The notes below the pieces were generated by a model that saw nothing but the letters and a program-made list of their open reading frames with translations, did not search any database and was not told the DNA's origin. A program made the translations under genes and the position numbers. Positions 53,350-64,000 of a DNA stretch of 64,000 nucleotides are shown here, piece by piece (positions within the stretch are counted from its first letter, which is position 1; each line of letters opens with the position of its first letter). The DNA comes from Archilochus colubris (taxonomy: Eukaryota > Chordata > Aves > Apodiformes > Trochilidae): contig CM041085.1 of assembly GCA_023079485.1 (NCBI GenBank), forward strand, positions 32,287,121 through 32,351,120, in the 5' to 3' direction.

Positions 53350-56109
53350 TTTAACATAAGTTAAACCAACATTCAAATTCAGTACATGTATAAAAAAGAG
53401 GTAAACAGGTTGGTAAAAAGCAGATGCTGTTGTTCAGTAAGTGGTTTCAGTTGGTCACTGATGTTCAGCAGCCCCTGGAGCAGACTTCTGGCTCTCATCA
53501 CTCAGCAACACTGGCTGTAGGCAAGAGATAAAGCAGGTGAGAGGCAATCACCCGACCAAACAGGTAATTGCTTAGGGAGGGGTTACAACCCTGCTGGATT
53601 ACAAAACCTGCTCGATTAACCAAATCTTCTCATTTCAGCCCTTCCTATCATAGCGTGTTTTTCAACCTCCTCTTCATTCTTCTTGTTTTCCTCTACAGTT
53701 TGCAATTTGTTCACCTCTTCTGGGATCAAAATTAAGTATTGTGCTGCATTTTGTCACCTTAGTGCTGAAGAGAACATCTATCCCTCATATCTTGCAGACA
53801 TTCCTTTTTAATACATCTCAGGATGCGCCTTAGAAAAGTCAAAGCGTGTAGGACTGATGCTGGCACAGAAAGGGATGCAGAACATATAAAGCCACCACTC
53901 TTTTTCTTCTTGAAAAAAGTGTATGCAGATTAAAACACAAAAAGAACAGGAAGACCCTCATTGATTTTCTTGTGAAAAGCAGTGCTTTCATCTCTTCTAA
54001 AGTTCCTCACATTGTGGAAGTTGCTTCTCCGTATGCACCCATTTCATAGCAAGATAAAGGAAACACATGATGAAAGAATATGCTTCACTGACACTGGTAT
54101 TCATTGAGGGAACTAGCATGAATTCAGGTAAAGAATTCTGGTGTCACTTTAATTACTCACTTTTCCACTTGAAGGTTGTCCATGTAATATCAAAAACCCT
54201 TAAGCTGCAAAAATTGTGCAAGCCAGACTTTAGAGCAGCATCAGACTACACATATCTTGGAACTGTAAATTATAAAAACACTGTTATTCCTCCTGAGCCC
54301 AGGGTTTTGTACACTCTGTGATGTGCTCAGCATACACGGGTATAGTTATTTTCTGTTTAAGTAGAAAAACCTATCACATCCAACTCACATGTTTATATTG
54401 GCTACTTACAAAATGAGAGATACTAAGAAGCTAAGCTTGGTTTTAAAACTTTGTAATACATCACAGCACTGGTGTTCCCTCAAGCAACAACTACCTTAAA
54501 CTAGTTTCTGTTCTTCCAATGCAATATTCACGAATTTGCCCTGGGAGTCAATAATTGAATGTGGTGAGAGGTTTTATTCCTGTGCGTGCACTTGTCTTTT
54601 TTCACATTAAGATTCAGCCCTTTTTTACCTATTGTGGCTCACCACCTACCATGCTGCAGCTAGTGCAAGAGCTCGTGGTTTCACCATTGCCAGGGATCTG
54701 TCATCTGTGCTTCAGTTTGCCCTCCTGCCCTTTACTTTATGCCCCTCTCAGCAGTTGCACATTTCATTTTAATATCTCCAGCATGCTTGCCTTTTCCAGT
54801 GTATTTTGCGCAGGCACTTTATTAAGTCAATTGCAGTATGAAATCAAGATTGATTATAGCTATAACTGGATTTTAATTTGTAAAACAGGTCAGTTCTGCT
54901 GGACTGTAATCCACATACTCTTTACTGATGGGCTGGCTCTGATGTGCTCTCGCTTTGCACGCTGAGAGGAATCCAAAGGGGCTGAGTTGCCATCCCAGCT
55001 TCTGCAGGTAACGGACTCAAACCTAGTTGGTGACAATGTGTCATCACCTGAAAGGAGCAACAACACCAAGAAGCACCTACAGGATGAACAACGTGCTCCC
55101 AATCAATTCTTCCAGCAGAGCCAGAGCACAGCAGAAATCCCAGTGTCATCTAAAACTACTCAAAGGCCATAATTTTCCAAATCTCTTTGTATTGTCCCTT
55201 TACTGTCAGCTAGCCTCCCCATACCAGCACCTTTCTGATATACTATAAAAAGTACTAAAAAATAACTAATCACCTTCTCTATTTTGGTAAATAACAGAGT
55301 AAAATAATTTCTTGTCCTGAAAATTGTTGATCCAGAAATTAATATGAACCACACAAACAGAAATTAGTACTCCAGAACTACTGAAATACTTTTATGACAC
55401 AATTCACACTTACTAGTACAGATTTAATTCTAGCTTTTGTCAGTATCTGTAATACTGATGTGCTATATTATTTTCACCACCTGTAGCTCCAGCAGGATTC
55501 CAGTCTATTACAAATGATAGACAAGGGAGAAATCTTCTGAAGAAATCAGGTGTTTCTTCCCCTGAGATACTGCAATTTATAAGGAATGAGAACACAATTT
55601 AAAGAGAACATATAATAACTACTCCCAGTATTTTTCATTTATTTTATACTGCCTTTAATAAAATGAAACAAGTGGAGAAATAATTTACATTTTTTAAATG
55701 GCATTATTTTATTAAATGTACTGGGCTCAAAAGCTCAGTTATACAGTGAAATGCTAATTCAGACTATAAAGGGGGTCTTTGTGATTAAGACACTGAATCC
55801 TCTTTTAATGTTCTGATTTTATCAGCCAGGTATCAAGTCTGGTAAACACAGGAAGTTACTTATTCTATTTCAGCATTTCTGAATTCTGACACCTTTTGCT
55901 AACTGAAACCTTTCTCATTGCACAATCATGTCCTAAACAACTCTTCATTTTACAAGCAGGATAGGGTTTTTTTAATCACTGAAATCTCTTCCCACCCTGC
56001 CTGGGATGGATTGCATCAAAGACTTTCCATCATTTGTTTTAGAACAACTAAACAGAGAATTTAATGTCTCTCAACCCCCACCCAATACTACTATAAAGGA
56101 AACAATTCT

Positions 56110-56190
56110 TGCTTGTTTTGTTCTTGTTTTGTTTTGTTTTTAATTTTTTCTTTTTTGGTTTGGTTGGCTTTGGGTTTTGTTTTTTTAAAT
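56110..56190. repeat. T/G-rich low-complexity tract
   Basis: About 80 bp nearly free of A and C, made of TTTTG-like units; A/C-rich on the UST sense strand. Confidence 0.85.
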
Positions 56191-56664
56191 CCAGCATTTC
56201 ACCTAACATATGAATCACTTAAAAATATAGAGTGCTGAAGGGGTAAAGCCATGTTCTTACAATGACAAGAACTAAAACAAGTTCAAATGAAACAGGAATT
56301 CACCACTAAAATAAATAAGTCAAAATTACAAAATAAAAAATAAAAAATTAAGCTCTTGGCTGTTATCTTGGTCCTGTTATCAAAAGAACCAGAAGACAGG
56401 AAGTTGATGAACATAAAAACTCAGTGCAATGAGGGCAATGCTAAAATCAACCTTTACTAAGATTTTAATCCATAAAGAAGTTTTAAAATCTACTTGACAA
56501 GAGAGTCTGACAAGGACTGGCTACAGTACATACATATCACAGGCCAATTCTATCTTTTCCCATGCTCTTGATCCATGAGGAAAATAAGAACAATTACCAC
56601 ATAAATGCTAGGTAAGAACTCAAAGAATGGTGTAAATAAAGTATATTTATCCACCTTAACAGAA

Positions 56665-57132
56665 ACACAGAATCACAGAATTATCACACAGTGATAACTG
56701 ACTGCAAATTATTTTTTTTCAGTCTTGTTTTCCCTGTCCTGACGTTCCACATCTACACAGGTTTTAAATACTTCCAGGGATGGTGATTCTACCACCTCCC
56801 TAGACAACCCATTCCACTACCTGACTACTCTTTCAGTAAAGAAATTCTTCCTAATATCTAGTCTAAACCTCCCCAGGTGCAACTTCAGGCTGTTTCCTCT
56901 AGTCCTACGGTTATGTACTTGAGAGAAGAGGCCAACACCCACCTTCCTACAACTTCCTTTCAGGCAGCTGTAGAGAGCTGTCCCCTCAGCCTCCTCTCCT
57001 CTGAACTAAACAATCCCAGTTCCCTCAACCTCTCCTCACAGGACTTGTTCTCCAGACCATTCACCAGCTTGGTTGCTCTTCTCTGGACATGCTCCATCAA
57101 ATTGATGTCCTTCTTCTACTATGGGGTCCAGC
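56665..57132 (-). mobile_element. CR1 LINE fragment, 3' part
   Basis: It begins with cacagaatcacagaattatc and continues with attccactacctgactactc, ttcttcctaatatctagtctaaacctcccc and ctctggacatgctccatcaa, the ordered landmarks of a CR1 read from its 3' end. The first roughly 60 bp after the terminus are diverged. It ends at an ACTA microsatellite. Minus orientation, same sense as UST. Confidence 0.85.
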
Positions 57133-57250
57133 ACTAACTAACTAACTAACTAGCAAACTATCTTTCTAGTCTAGTCTAGTCTAGTCATCTATTATCTATC
57201 TATCTATATGGAAGACCTTAAACTGTGACAATCTATCTATCAATTATCAG
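57133..57250. repeat. Compound microsatellite cluster (ACTA, TCTAG, ATCT)
   Basis: An ACTA run (57133-57152) is followed by four copies of TCTAG (57165-57184) and ATCT-type repeats at 57187-57209 and 57230-57243. They abut the 5'-truncated end of a CR1 copy. Confidence 0.9.
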
Positions 57251-57701
57251 TTTAAATGTAGCCAGTTATATAATTATATAAATAGAGGCTACATGAAAAA
57301 TAATAACAATTATTTTCACTTATACAGGCAGAGCACAACATTCAGAGCTGAAGCAGTGGGAAGGTAAATAATTGCCCTTAGAAAGTAACGTGTGAAATTT
57401 AGAAAGCAAGAGCATCTCTGTGCAAAACATGACTCTAAGTAAATACCAGGAATTATTTGCCTTTTACCTATCCCCACCCATGTTTTGATTAGAAGAATGA
57501 GAAACAAACCAAAAAACCCCACCTAGGAACAAGCAGACTTGCACATGTGTCCAAGAGATGATCAAAATGTATGCATCCATCTCTTATCAATGATTCTAAA
57601 CACAGGTGAGTACTTCAAAAAGCAAAGTATCTGTAACTTATTCAAGGCTATAGTCTGTGATTCCCCTGAGCTATTCACTAAGCTTTTAGTAGTGAGGGTC
57701 A

Positions 57702-57868
57702 CACAATCACAGAATAAACTTGGTTGTAAAAGATCTTCAAGATCATGGAGTCCAACCACTAACCTAACACTGACAAGTCCTCAACTAAGCCATATCCCGA
57801 AGTTCTATGACTCTACAACTCCAGGGATGGTGGCTCCACCTCTGCCTTGGGCACTGTGTTACAATGCC
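57702..57868 (-). mobile_element. CR1 LINE fragment, 3' end
   Basis: The sequence cacaatcacagaataaacttggttg, followed by gatcatggagtccaaccactaacctaacactgacaag and a ctccagggatggtggctccacc block, marks another minus-strand CR1 3' end. It is about 570 bp from the previous copy, repeats the same part of the element, and differs in sequence, so it is a separate insertion. Confidence 0.85.
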
Positions 57869-57941
57869 TGAATGATTACAGAGGAAGTTCAGAAAATTTA
57901 GTGACTGCAAGGAGCAAATCAAAGAGTACATACACAACCAA

Positions 57942-57955
57942 CCAATCAATCAATC
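57942..57955. repeat. Short CAAT tetranucleotide repeat
   Basis: A caatcaatcaatca run just beyond the 57.7-kb CR1 copy. Confidence 0.8.
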
Positions 57956-59834
57956 ATGTAGGTACCTAATCAGCTGGCATTTATACAGATAGCTGAGCTG
58001 CAGCTGGATGAAGCTGTGCAAACATAGCTCAAAATTACATGTTTAGACAGGCAACAGAAATTTTCATCATGTAAACAGGAAAGTTTTGGGTTGGCTAAAT
58101 ATATCCAACTGCTATTGCCCATTGGAGTACAGCTTCCTTCCACAGCACCATTAATTGTGAACACAAAATTCCTAAAGTAAAAAGACAAAAATCTGAATCA
58201 AGTTTTCAAGGTTAAAAATTTTGAGCTAGACTACAGAGTTTTCCTTACAACCACATCTAGCTCGGCATTTCTAAATTTTGATGTGTGAAAAATACAGCTC
58301 CAGAATAAGCACTGCTTTACTCTTCTGACAAACAGAATTTTACTTCATGCATCTGCCTGTACTTCTGAGCAAGAAAAGCAGATGGCACTCAACAAAAAAA
58401 ATTGTTCAAGGCCACAAGAGGGTACTAAGTCAATTTTTCAGTGTGAAAAAATCTCTTTAGCTTTTGATTCCCCCCTTGGCCCATTTAAGTTAGTAATGAT
58501 GAACCTAACAGTTAACTTTGTCAATTCTGTCTACATCCATTTGGTTTTGTATCTGTGCATGTATTAAAAATGAGAAATTTGTGTTGAGAAGAAGAAAATC
58601 AGATGCACATCATCCTTCTAAGTGACCCATCTGAACTTCAAGAGTCTAACAAATTTCCACCTATCACCTGAAGACTCCACAACCCACAGATCCCGTGGAT
58701 ACATAGTTTGCAGCAAAAGAGGTGAAGAAACCCAGATTACCCGGATTCACTAAGCCAAGCTGAAAAGCTTTCCACAGTACCCTCCTTCTGCTGATCAAAA
58801 GCCAGCTGTTTCACTACACTGAGGGACACGTGGTTGAGCATTTAAACCACAAGATGGTTTAAATGGGTGGCTCAAGATGTCATTTCATGTACAGTTTGTG
58901 CAGAGATGGTTGAGAACTACCATCAGAGATAGTGGTTCTTCATCTCCAACTACTCACTCTCGCCTGCTGCACTAGCATTCATGGTGTGCCACATCAGCAA
59001 AATAATCTATCTGAAAACTAAACTAGAAGATAGACACCTTTTCAAGCAACTGTTCTAGCTCACCCACATCAGTCACTGGTGGGAATCCTGCATTGTTAAG
59101 GAAAAAAAGACCCTTTCATCAGCAGACTCCACTTTTTGGCTAGAAGTGATCAAAGTGACTCACCTTTTCATGGGGGACTTTTAAAAAAGATAAAATTCCT
59201 TCTTAAATACCAATAGGACTTACAAAAGCATTTATGTTCCATTAAAACAATGTGACATGAAAAGATTAATATAAAAGAAACCCAAATTCAAATAAACCCA
59301 AAGACTATATTACATAAATTAGCTTATGGCTAATTATTATTAAATACATAATCACAGCATCTCCCACCTTCTTCCTGCTCTAGTTTTTTTAAAAGTTAAA
59401 TGACAATTTTGCCCTATAAGAGGGCTCATTATGCACATCCATTAAGTGCTCTACCTGAAAACAATGCACCTGCAGCAGAGCCCATGTTCTAGAAAGTACT
59501 GCTAGCAAAAAGTCCATCTTCACTCACCTTATGAACTCCAACTGTGGTGGTCTTGCTTTTGCATGCATGTGCTGACAGAGAAAACATCACTAAAATCCTG
59601 CCTCCCCTTGACTTAATGACAAAAATTCCATTAGTTTAATCACACAGGGATTTAAACCAGCTACTTACAAACACCTGAAAAGACTGAGTGGAAAAAGTAG
59701 GAAAGGTCAAGTGCTGTTGATGTAAACCCAGCAGTTGCTTTGCACACAAGTAAACATACCAGTGGTTACAAACCAAAAATAAAAAAAAAAAACAAAACAA
59801 GAAGAAAGCAAAAATAAAAATAACAGCAGCTCAC

Positions 59835-59878
59835 CTTTTGAGGGGGTGGTCCGTGGTCATCCAAGTAAGTGGAATTTC
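59835..59878 (-). CDS. UST: UST exon 2 (luminal stem region)
   Basis: This 44-nt exon encodes N-S-T-Y-L-D-D-H-G-P-P-P-Q-K, which matches the start of the luminal stem of vertebrate uronyl 2-O-sulfotransferase as I recall it. The acceptor is a pyrimidine-rich tract ending TTTTTGTAG and the donor is AAAAG|GTGAGC. The exon opens in phase 1: its first two bases (GA) complete a glycine codon begun in exon 1. It closes on a codon boundary, in frame with the next exon. N-S-T is an N-glycosylation sequon, fitting a luminal position just after the type II membrane anchor. The stem links the Golgi anchor to the catalytic domain and holds no catalytic residue. The anchor exon lies beyond 64000. Because 44 is not a multiple of three, skipping this exon would shift the frame. 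Splice sites, frame and peptide all agree. Confidence 0.93.
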
Positions 59879-60559
59879 CTACAAAAAGAAGAAGGATGGA
59901 GATAAACAAAAGTGATCTAGTGCAACTTCAAAACTTGCCAATTAGTTGAACCAGTGTTTCTCTATCCCATTAATTCTGTGGTGTCAAGGAAGATAAATAT
60001 CCCCTTTTTTATTAACAAGAGAAAAACAAAACTGTTTTGCTACATAACATGAAAGATTAGATGCACGTTGTAATTTTAGCAAAAACTAAATGGGCCAAAG
60101 CAGCTTTAATTAAATAATCAAGGCATTCTATTACGTACTCGACATAAAATGTCATCTGCATCCTTACACATTTTAAGAAAGTCAGCACAGTTAACCTCAA
60201 AAATATTTCATAAATAACAAAGTATCAAAGGCCTTCATCAGATTTTGGTCTGATGGGAGTTGACAAGTATACACTTAGCTCTCTTCTCACATGGATTTTC
60301 CTCAACATCCAAGCTACCTTTTTATTCCCAAACAGTACTGACTGAATGGGAGTTGTATTCTGATACAAGTATACCTGCCCTTTCAAGATACTCTTTTATA
60401 TCACACGAAAAGCTTCAGAAAAAAAAAAAATATTATATTTTTATATGCTCCCTTCTCAGCTACAGTAAAAAGGCAACTATTTCAAATTCTGTATCCCTTA
60501 CACACACCGAAATATAAAATATATTAAACATTTTAAAAAATTTAATATACAATAATATG

Positions 60560-60583
60560 ATTAAATAAGTATATTTATTTAAT
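60560..60583. repeat. AT-only inverted repeat, 9-bp arms
   Basis: Arms attaaataa and ttatttaat surround gtatat within an AT-rich stretch. Such palindromes are common by chance in AT-only DNA. Confidence 0.8.
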
Positions 60584-60950
60584 ATATAAAATACACACAG
60601 ACACATATAGGCTGTCTTCTCTGCAACTCTGCTTTCTGAAACCCTCAGAAAGGATTAACCAGGAGCTTTCCCAACATGTCCCAATGCCTGTCATTGTTAC
60701 CGATACAAATAACTTTTATGGTTTTCTCATTGTGTCAGAAAAATTGTTTCAGTTAGATCCATGATAAAACAGATGTTTGCTGAAAACTATTTTTGTTGTT
60801 TAAACAAGTTAGCACATTAGAAATGCCATAAACATAAGAACTACGTATTTGTTAAACAGTAGCAAAATTTGAGTTTTATAGTTGGTATTAAAGATCCATT
60901 ATTAATGTATTTCTTGCCTCCCCAAAACATAGGCAGTTTAAACTTACCAA

Positions 60951-60967
60951 AATAATAATAATAATAA
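60951..60967. repeat. (AAT)n trinucleotide repeat
   Basis: Five AAT units plus partial unit. Confidence 0.85.
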
Positions 60968-61669
60968 ATTAACTACATATATATAAACTATATCTTTAGC
61001 AATCACTTTTTTTGCCGTAGAGAAAAAAACACTTGAGAAAACAGATCATTACAGTCACAGTTTGTACAGTGCCTTAGAGAGCAGCATAGAGTGTCTGAGA
61101 CCTATATTACAGAAGTCTTTCTGAGATAGTCAGAAATTTTAAAATTAAGGAGTCAGTAACCTAACCAGCTTCACCCTTCTGGATCAGTAATCAATGTTCT
61201 TAGCATGCAAGCTTGCATTTTCCTTCCTTTGCAATTTTATGATGACCAAAGTTGAATCAAAATACTCTTGCCCTAGAACAGGCATCTTAAAGGCTGGATT
61301 TCTGCTCCCATTATGGGTTTGGTTTTGTTGTGTGTTTGAGGTTTGGGGTTTGTTTGTTTTTACAGCACATTCCAGTACTACTGTATCCACTGTCCTGGTT
61401 TGGGAGGAGCAGGATAAACCTTCATTCAGGCTTCGATATTTGTTGACAGATGTGAGCATGCTAATGGTGAACTCTGCACCAACTTCTTTAACCAGGGCTG
61501 GGCGAAGGGCATGGCATCAGGATCAACATTCATTCACCAGTTACCAGAAATCACCTCTCACAGACAGATCTTGGATATTTGAAAGCTCATGGTAGTCCAC
61601 TTGATCAGGTGACATTTGATATCATCTTCAAAGAGCTATCTTCCCTTCACAGCTGCCAGGAGCCATCTT

Positions 61670-61986
61670 CAGGGCCTGAGAATGTTTAATTTCTTCCCAA
61701 CCACCTCATTAATTCTGCCATCTCTGATAAAGCTTCCCAGCTGTCTGGTTTCTGTTATTTCATCCAGTGGTGTTGGCCCCACTATCCCAGGTGATAAGTG
61801 TTTCACCTTTGTGTTGGCTGAGTTTCTGATGCTCCACAAGTCCTTCAGAGAAAAGGATCAAATGGTTGTCTTTTGCTCTGATTCTTCCTCTTGTGATGAA
61901 GGAAGGGCTACTCTTGAAGAACTGGCTACTTGAGCTTTTGTGGAAGGCTCTTCTCCCAGATTAGTTTGAAAAGCATTCAGTGTCAT
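61670..61986 (-). other. Unidentified coding-like stretch, broken by one stop
   Basis: From an ATG at 61986-61984 the minus strand reads M-T-L-N-A-F-Q-T-N-L-G-E-E-P and continues for 42 codons to a TGA. The same frame then stays open for about 62 more codons (S-F-S-L-K-D-L-W-S-I-R-N-S-A and, later, I-R-D-G-R-I-N-E-V-V-G-K-K) before the next stop. The total is about 105 codons with a single interruption. The composition looks protein-like: Ser/Glu-rich first, mixed charged later. The opposite strand is also open for 105 codons over 61616-61933, which weakens the case. I do not recognise a family. It could be a decayed retrocopy, a fragment of an old retroelement, or chance. Confidence 0.2.
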
Positions 61987-62012
61987 CAGAGCTCTCTCTC
62001 AGGTGTTCTTTT

Positions 62013-62042
62013 TTACTGGCACAGGGAGACCTGTGCCAGTAA
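62013..62042. repeat. Perfect 12-bp inverted repeat, 6-nt loop
   Basis: Arms ttactggcacag (62013-62024) and ctgtgccagtaa (62031-62042) are exact reverse complements around ggagac. The RNA from either strand could form a 12-bp stem. Confidence 0.92.
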
Positions 62043-64000
62043 GGGTGGAGGGCAGGGGCAGTGCTTGTTCCAGGGGTTCATGTAACAGTGACCCTTGCTG
62101 GTATGGGTGGAGGGACATCAGTAAAGGCCTCTGTCAGAATTAACTCCTACTGAAGTAATTTTGACTGATTTTATAAAGGTCTTTTTCATTGCAGTTGCTT
62201 GCTCAAAGCCAGAAGCAGCTAAGGGGACAGAAACTAATTGCTAGACAGACATGAAATAAAGAGTACCGATTTGAAACCACGTCAGAATAGCTTGCAAAGA
62301 ACCAAGGAATGAAAGCTGCAGACATTTCCCACTCCCTTATGCTGCACCAAACACCTCACGCTGAGCTAGTTCCCTTCCCCTGATCTCTGATTTCTGCTCC
62401 TTAGGTGTATGAACCAGCACCCATCTCAGCATCCATAGCATGCCACATCAATTCAATAGTCTGAATTCTTTCGGGTTCATGTTTAAAATGAGTATTTTTT
62501 TTCAGTAATAAAAGTGAAACCTTTTGCTGTATGATTCATGCCATACCCTGAGTAAAAACACACTAAAATAACTTGACAAACCCATCTGCAATGGAGTGGA
62601 GTGGGCAGTGGGGCTCTGGGGTCCCACAGTTAGTTCCTCACCCACAAGAAGCCTCGCACAAATTCACTGATTGTCCTATAATAGAATTGGGGTTTTCCAT
62701 TCTGCTTGCAAAGCAGAAGTCACATTAAAGAAAACTTAATGAACACAGAAGTATCTTAAAAATGTTCACTGAGGCCAGAACATTTCTGCAGAAAACCTCC
62801 GAGAAGATAACTTTTTATTGTAAGAGTAGGCCATTAAAAGATCACTAAGCAAGACTCCTGAGTTGGATATTTAAAAATTTTATGAACTTAAGACAGGATG
62901 CAGCTTGAACATGTAGGGTCACCTGGCAGAAAATACACACCAGACTAGGCTGTATTTAAAAACAAAAGAAAAATTCAGCATTGTAACTATTACAAAAATG
63001 TAGAAATACCATGGTAATGCCAACCTATACATTATTGCTTACTAGGACATGATGGAAGTAGTACAAAAAGGAAAATTGCACAGTAACAATAAGGGACTTA
63101 GGAATGAATACCATAAACACTGAAGCCACTATTCATAAGCTCAAGTCTTTAATGTAACTATATCAACATAACAAACTTGCACAGAATGGAGAACACTATT
63201 ATGTAGCTCTTATATGCTGTGGCAAAGACAGCATGTGTTTGACATCATTAAGTGCCAGAAGATAAGATGCCTTCTGTGGTGATAAAGCAATACAAGACGA
63301 GGTAATTTTTCCTCATTAAGAATCTAGTCCATTGCCCTGAAGCAACCAATGACTCAACATCAAATTACTAGGATGTCTTTTCTGAAATCCTTTAATAAAG
63401 CTTTACTAAAGACATCATTGCTCTTGTCTGTTGCCCAAGACACATCTTGATTATTTTTCCTGGAGAGGAGTATATATTGTTTAAAAATGAAATTTTCTGC
63501 CTTATAATATATTTTGCCCTCCTATAAGTGTGAAAGTCTAAGGCATTAGAAACAAGCCAGAAAATAGTCTCAAATAGTGGTATTATGCATTTCACAAACA
63601 TACTTAACAGTACACTGGAGCTGACTGAACTGAAAGACTCCTCCAGACTCTGAGGAAAAATAAAAAATCATCAACATTATTGCAGATCATGGTGAATACA
63701 TGGAAGCAGGCCAAATTTTTCCATTATTTATTGTCTTTGAGGGTACATGAATCAGCTGTATGCAAAATTTTTGAGGAAACCTTGTGGTTATGTTCCTTTT
63801 TTCTTGGAATCACTGAAGTGTGGGGGCTTTGCTTGAAGCAAGCCAAGTTTATACAGAGAAAGATGATCACTCACCAGGATTAAGGAAAAATATTACTGTG
63901 TCCAGTTCACAACCACAGAAAACAAGAATAACTGCAATGCTGGAGAAACCCTTTCAAAAAAAATGACTGGGGTGTATGGGAATACAATATAAATGGGTTT

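Larger units (their letters stand above)
46440..59834 (-). other. UST intron 2
   Basis: This 13.4-kb intron separates exon 2 and exon 3. It contains two CR1 fragments (56665-57132 and 57702-57868) with tetra- and pentanucleotide repeats between them, a plus-strand solo LTR (about 52386-53349), a T-rich stretch at 56110-56190, and a C14A12 homopolymer junction at 47848-47873. The rest (46440-47840, 47880-52380, 53350-56100, 57875-59830) is AT-rich and shows no recognised exon, RNA gene or repeat by eye. A 147-codon open frame on the minus strand at 51447-51890 was not recognised and is treated as chance. Confidence 0.85.
1..64000 (-). other. UST: UST gene body, internal segment (exons 2-5 with introns)
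   Basis: The whole window lies inside one minus-strand transcription unit. The four exons total 434 nt and give 143 complete codons plus two split codons (Gly at the exon 1/2 join, Arg at the exon 4/5 join). This is roughly a third of a protein of about 400 residues. The enzyme is a type II Golgi membrane protein that transfers sulfate from PAPS to the 2-O position of iduronate or glucuronate in dermatan/chondroitin sulfate. The promoter, 5' UTR, membrane-anchor exon, C-terminal exons, poly(A) site and 3' UTR are not present. Continuity of phase and peptide order argues for a live gene and not a retrocopy, since introns are present. I see no second protein-coding gene on either strand. Confidence 0.93.
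59879..64000 (-). other. UST intron 1, 3' part
   Basis: At least 4.1 kb of intron precedes exon 2. It is mostly AT-rich unique sequence. It holds a poly(A) tract near 60420, an AT-only stretch around 60515-60600 with a 9-bp inverted repeat, a short AAT repeat at 60951, a coding-like but broken stretch (about 61670-61986, minus strand) and a perfect inverted repeat at 62013-62042. From 62150 to 64000 I see nothing specific. Confidence 0.85.

Overview
This window looks like part of one vertebrate gene, almost certainly from a songbird-like bird. Four short exons on the minus strand translate without a stop or frameshift into consecutive pieces of UST, uronyl 2-O-sulfotransferase, a Golgi enzyme that sulfates the 2-O position of uronic acids in chondroitin/dermatan sulfate. 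The bird assignment rests on repeats. There are six CR1 LINE fragments, five of them running from the characteristic CR1 3' end (read in reverse as cacagaatcac / tcatagaatgg). There are also two endogenous-retrovirus LTRs of types I recall from passerine genomes. No prokaryotic genes, operons, CRISPR arrays, tRNA or rRNA genes were seen.

Layout, in gene order (right to left): end of intron 1 (64000-59879); exon 2 (59878-59835, 44 nt); intron 2 (about 13.4 kb, with two CR1 fragments, microsatellites and a solo LTR); exon 3 (46439-46284, 156 nt, PAPS 5'-phosphosulfate loop); intron 3 (about 7.8 kb); exon 4 (38442-38363, 80 nt, His-containing acceptor/catalytic strand); intron 4 (about 14.3 kb); exon 5 (24106-23953, 154 nt, PAPS 3'-phosphate motif); and at least 24 kb of intron 5 (23952-1), with three CR1 copies and a second solo LTR. 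Exon numbers follow the human gene as I recall it. Exon 1 (cytoplasmic tail and membrane anchor) and the exons after exon 5 lie outside the window. All splice sites are GT-AG and all intron phases agree (1, 0, 0, 2, 0), so the gene looks functional across this stretch.

About 99% of the window is intronic. Most open frames in it are chance or repeat-derived and are not reported as genes. I found no undescribed multi-gene system. The observations most worth a second look are a perfect 12-bp inverted repeat at 62013-62042 beside an unidentified coding-like stretch, the solo LTR with intact 5-bp target duplication lying in the same sense as UST, two atypically broken CR1 copies (one ending 142 bp from exon 5), and the domain-by-exon arrangement by which skipping the 156-nt exon would delete the cofactor loop in frame.
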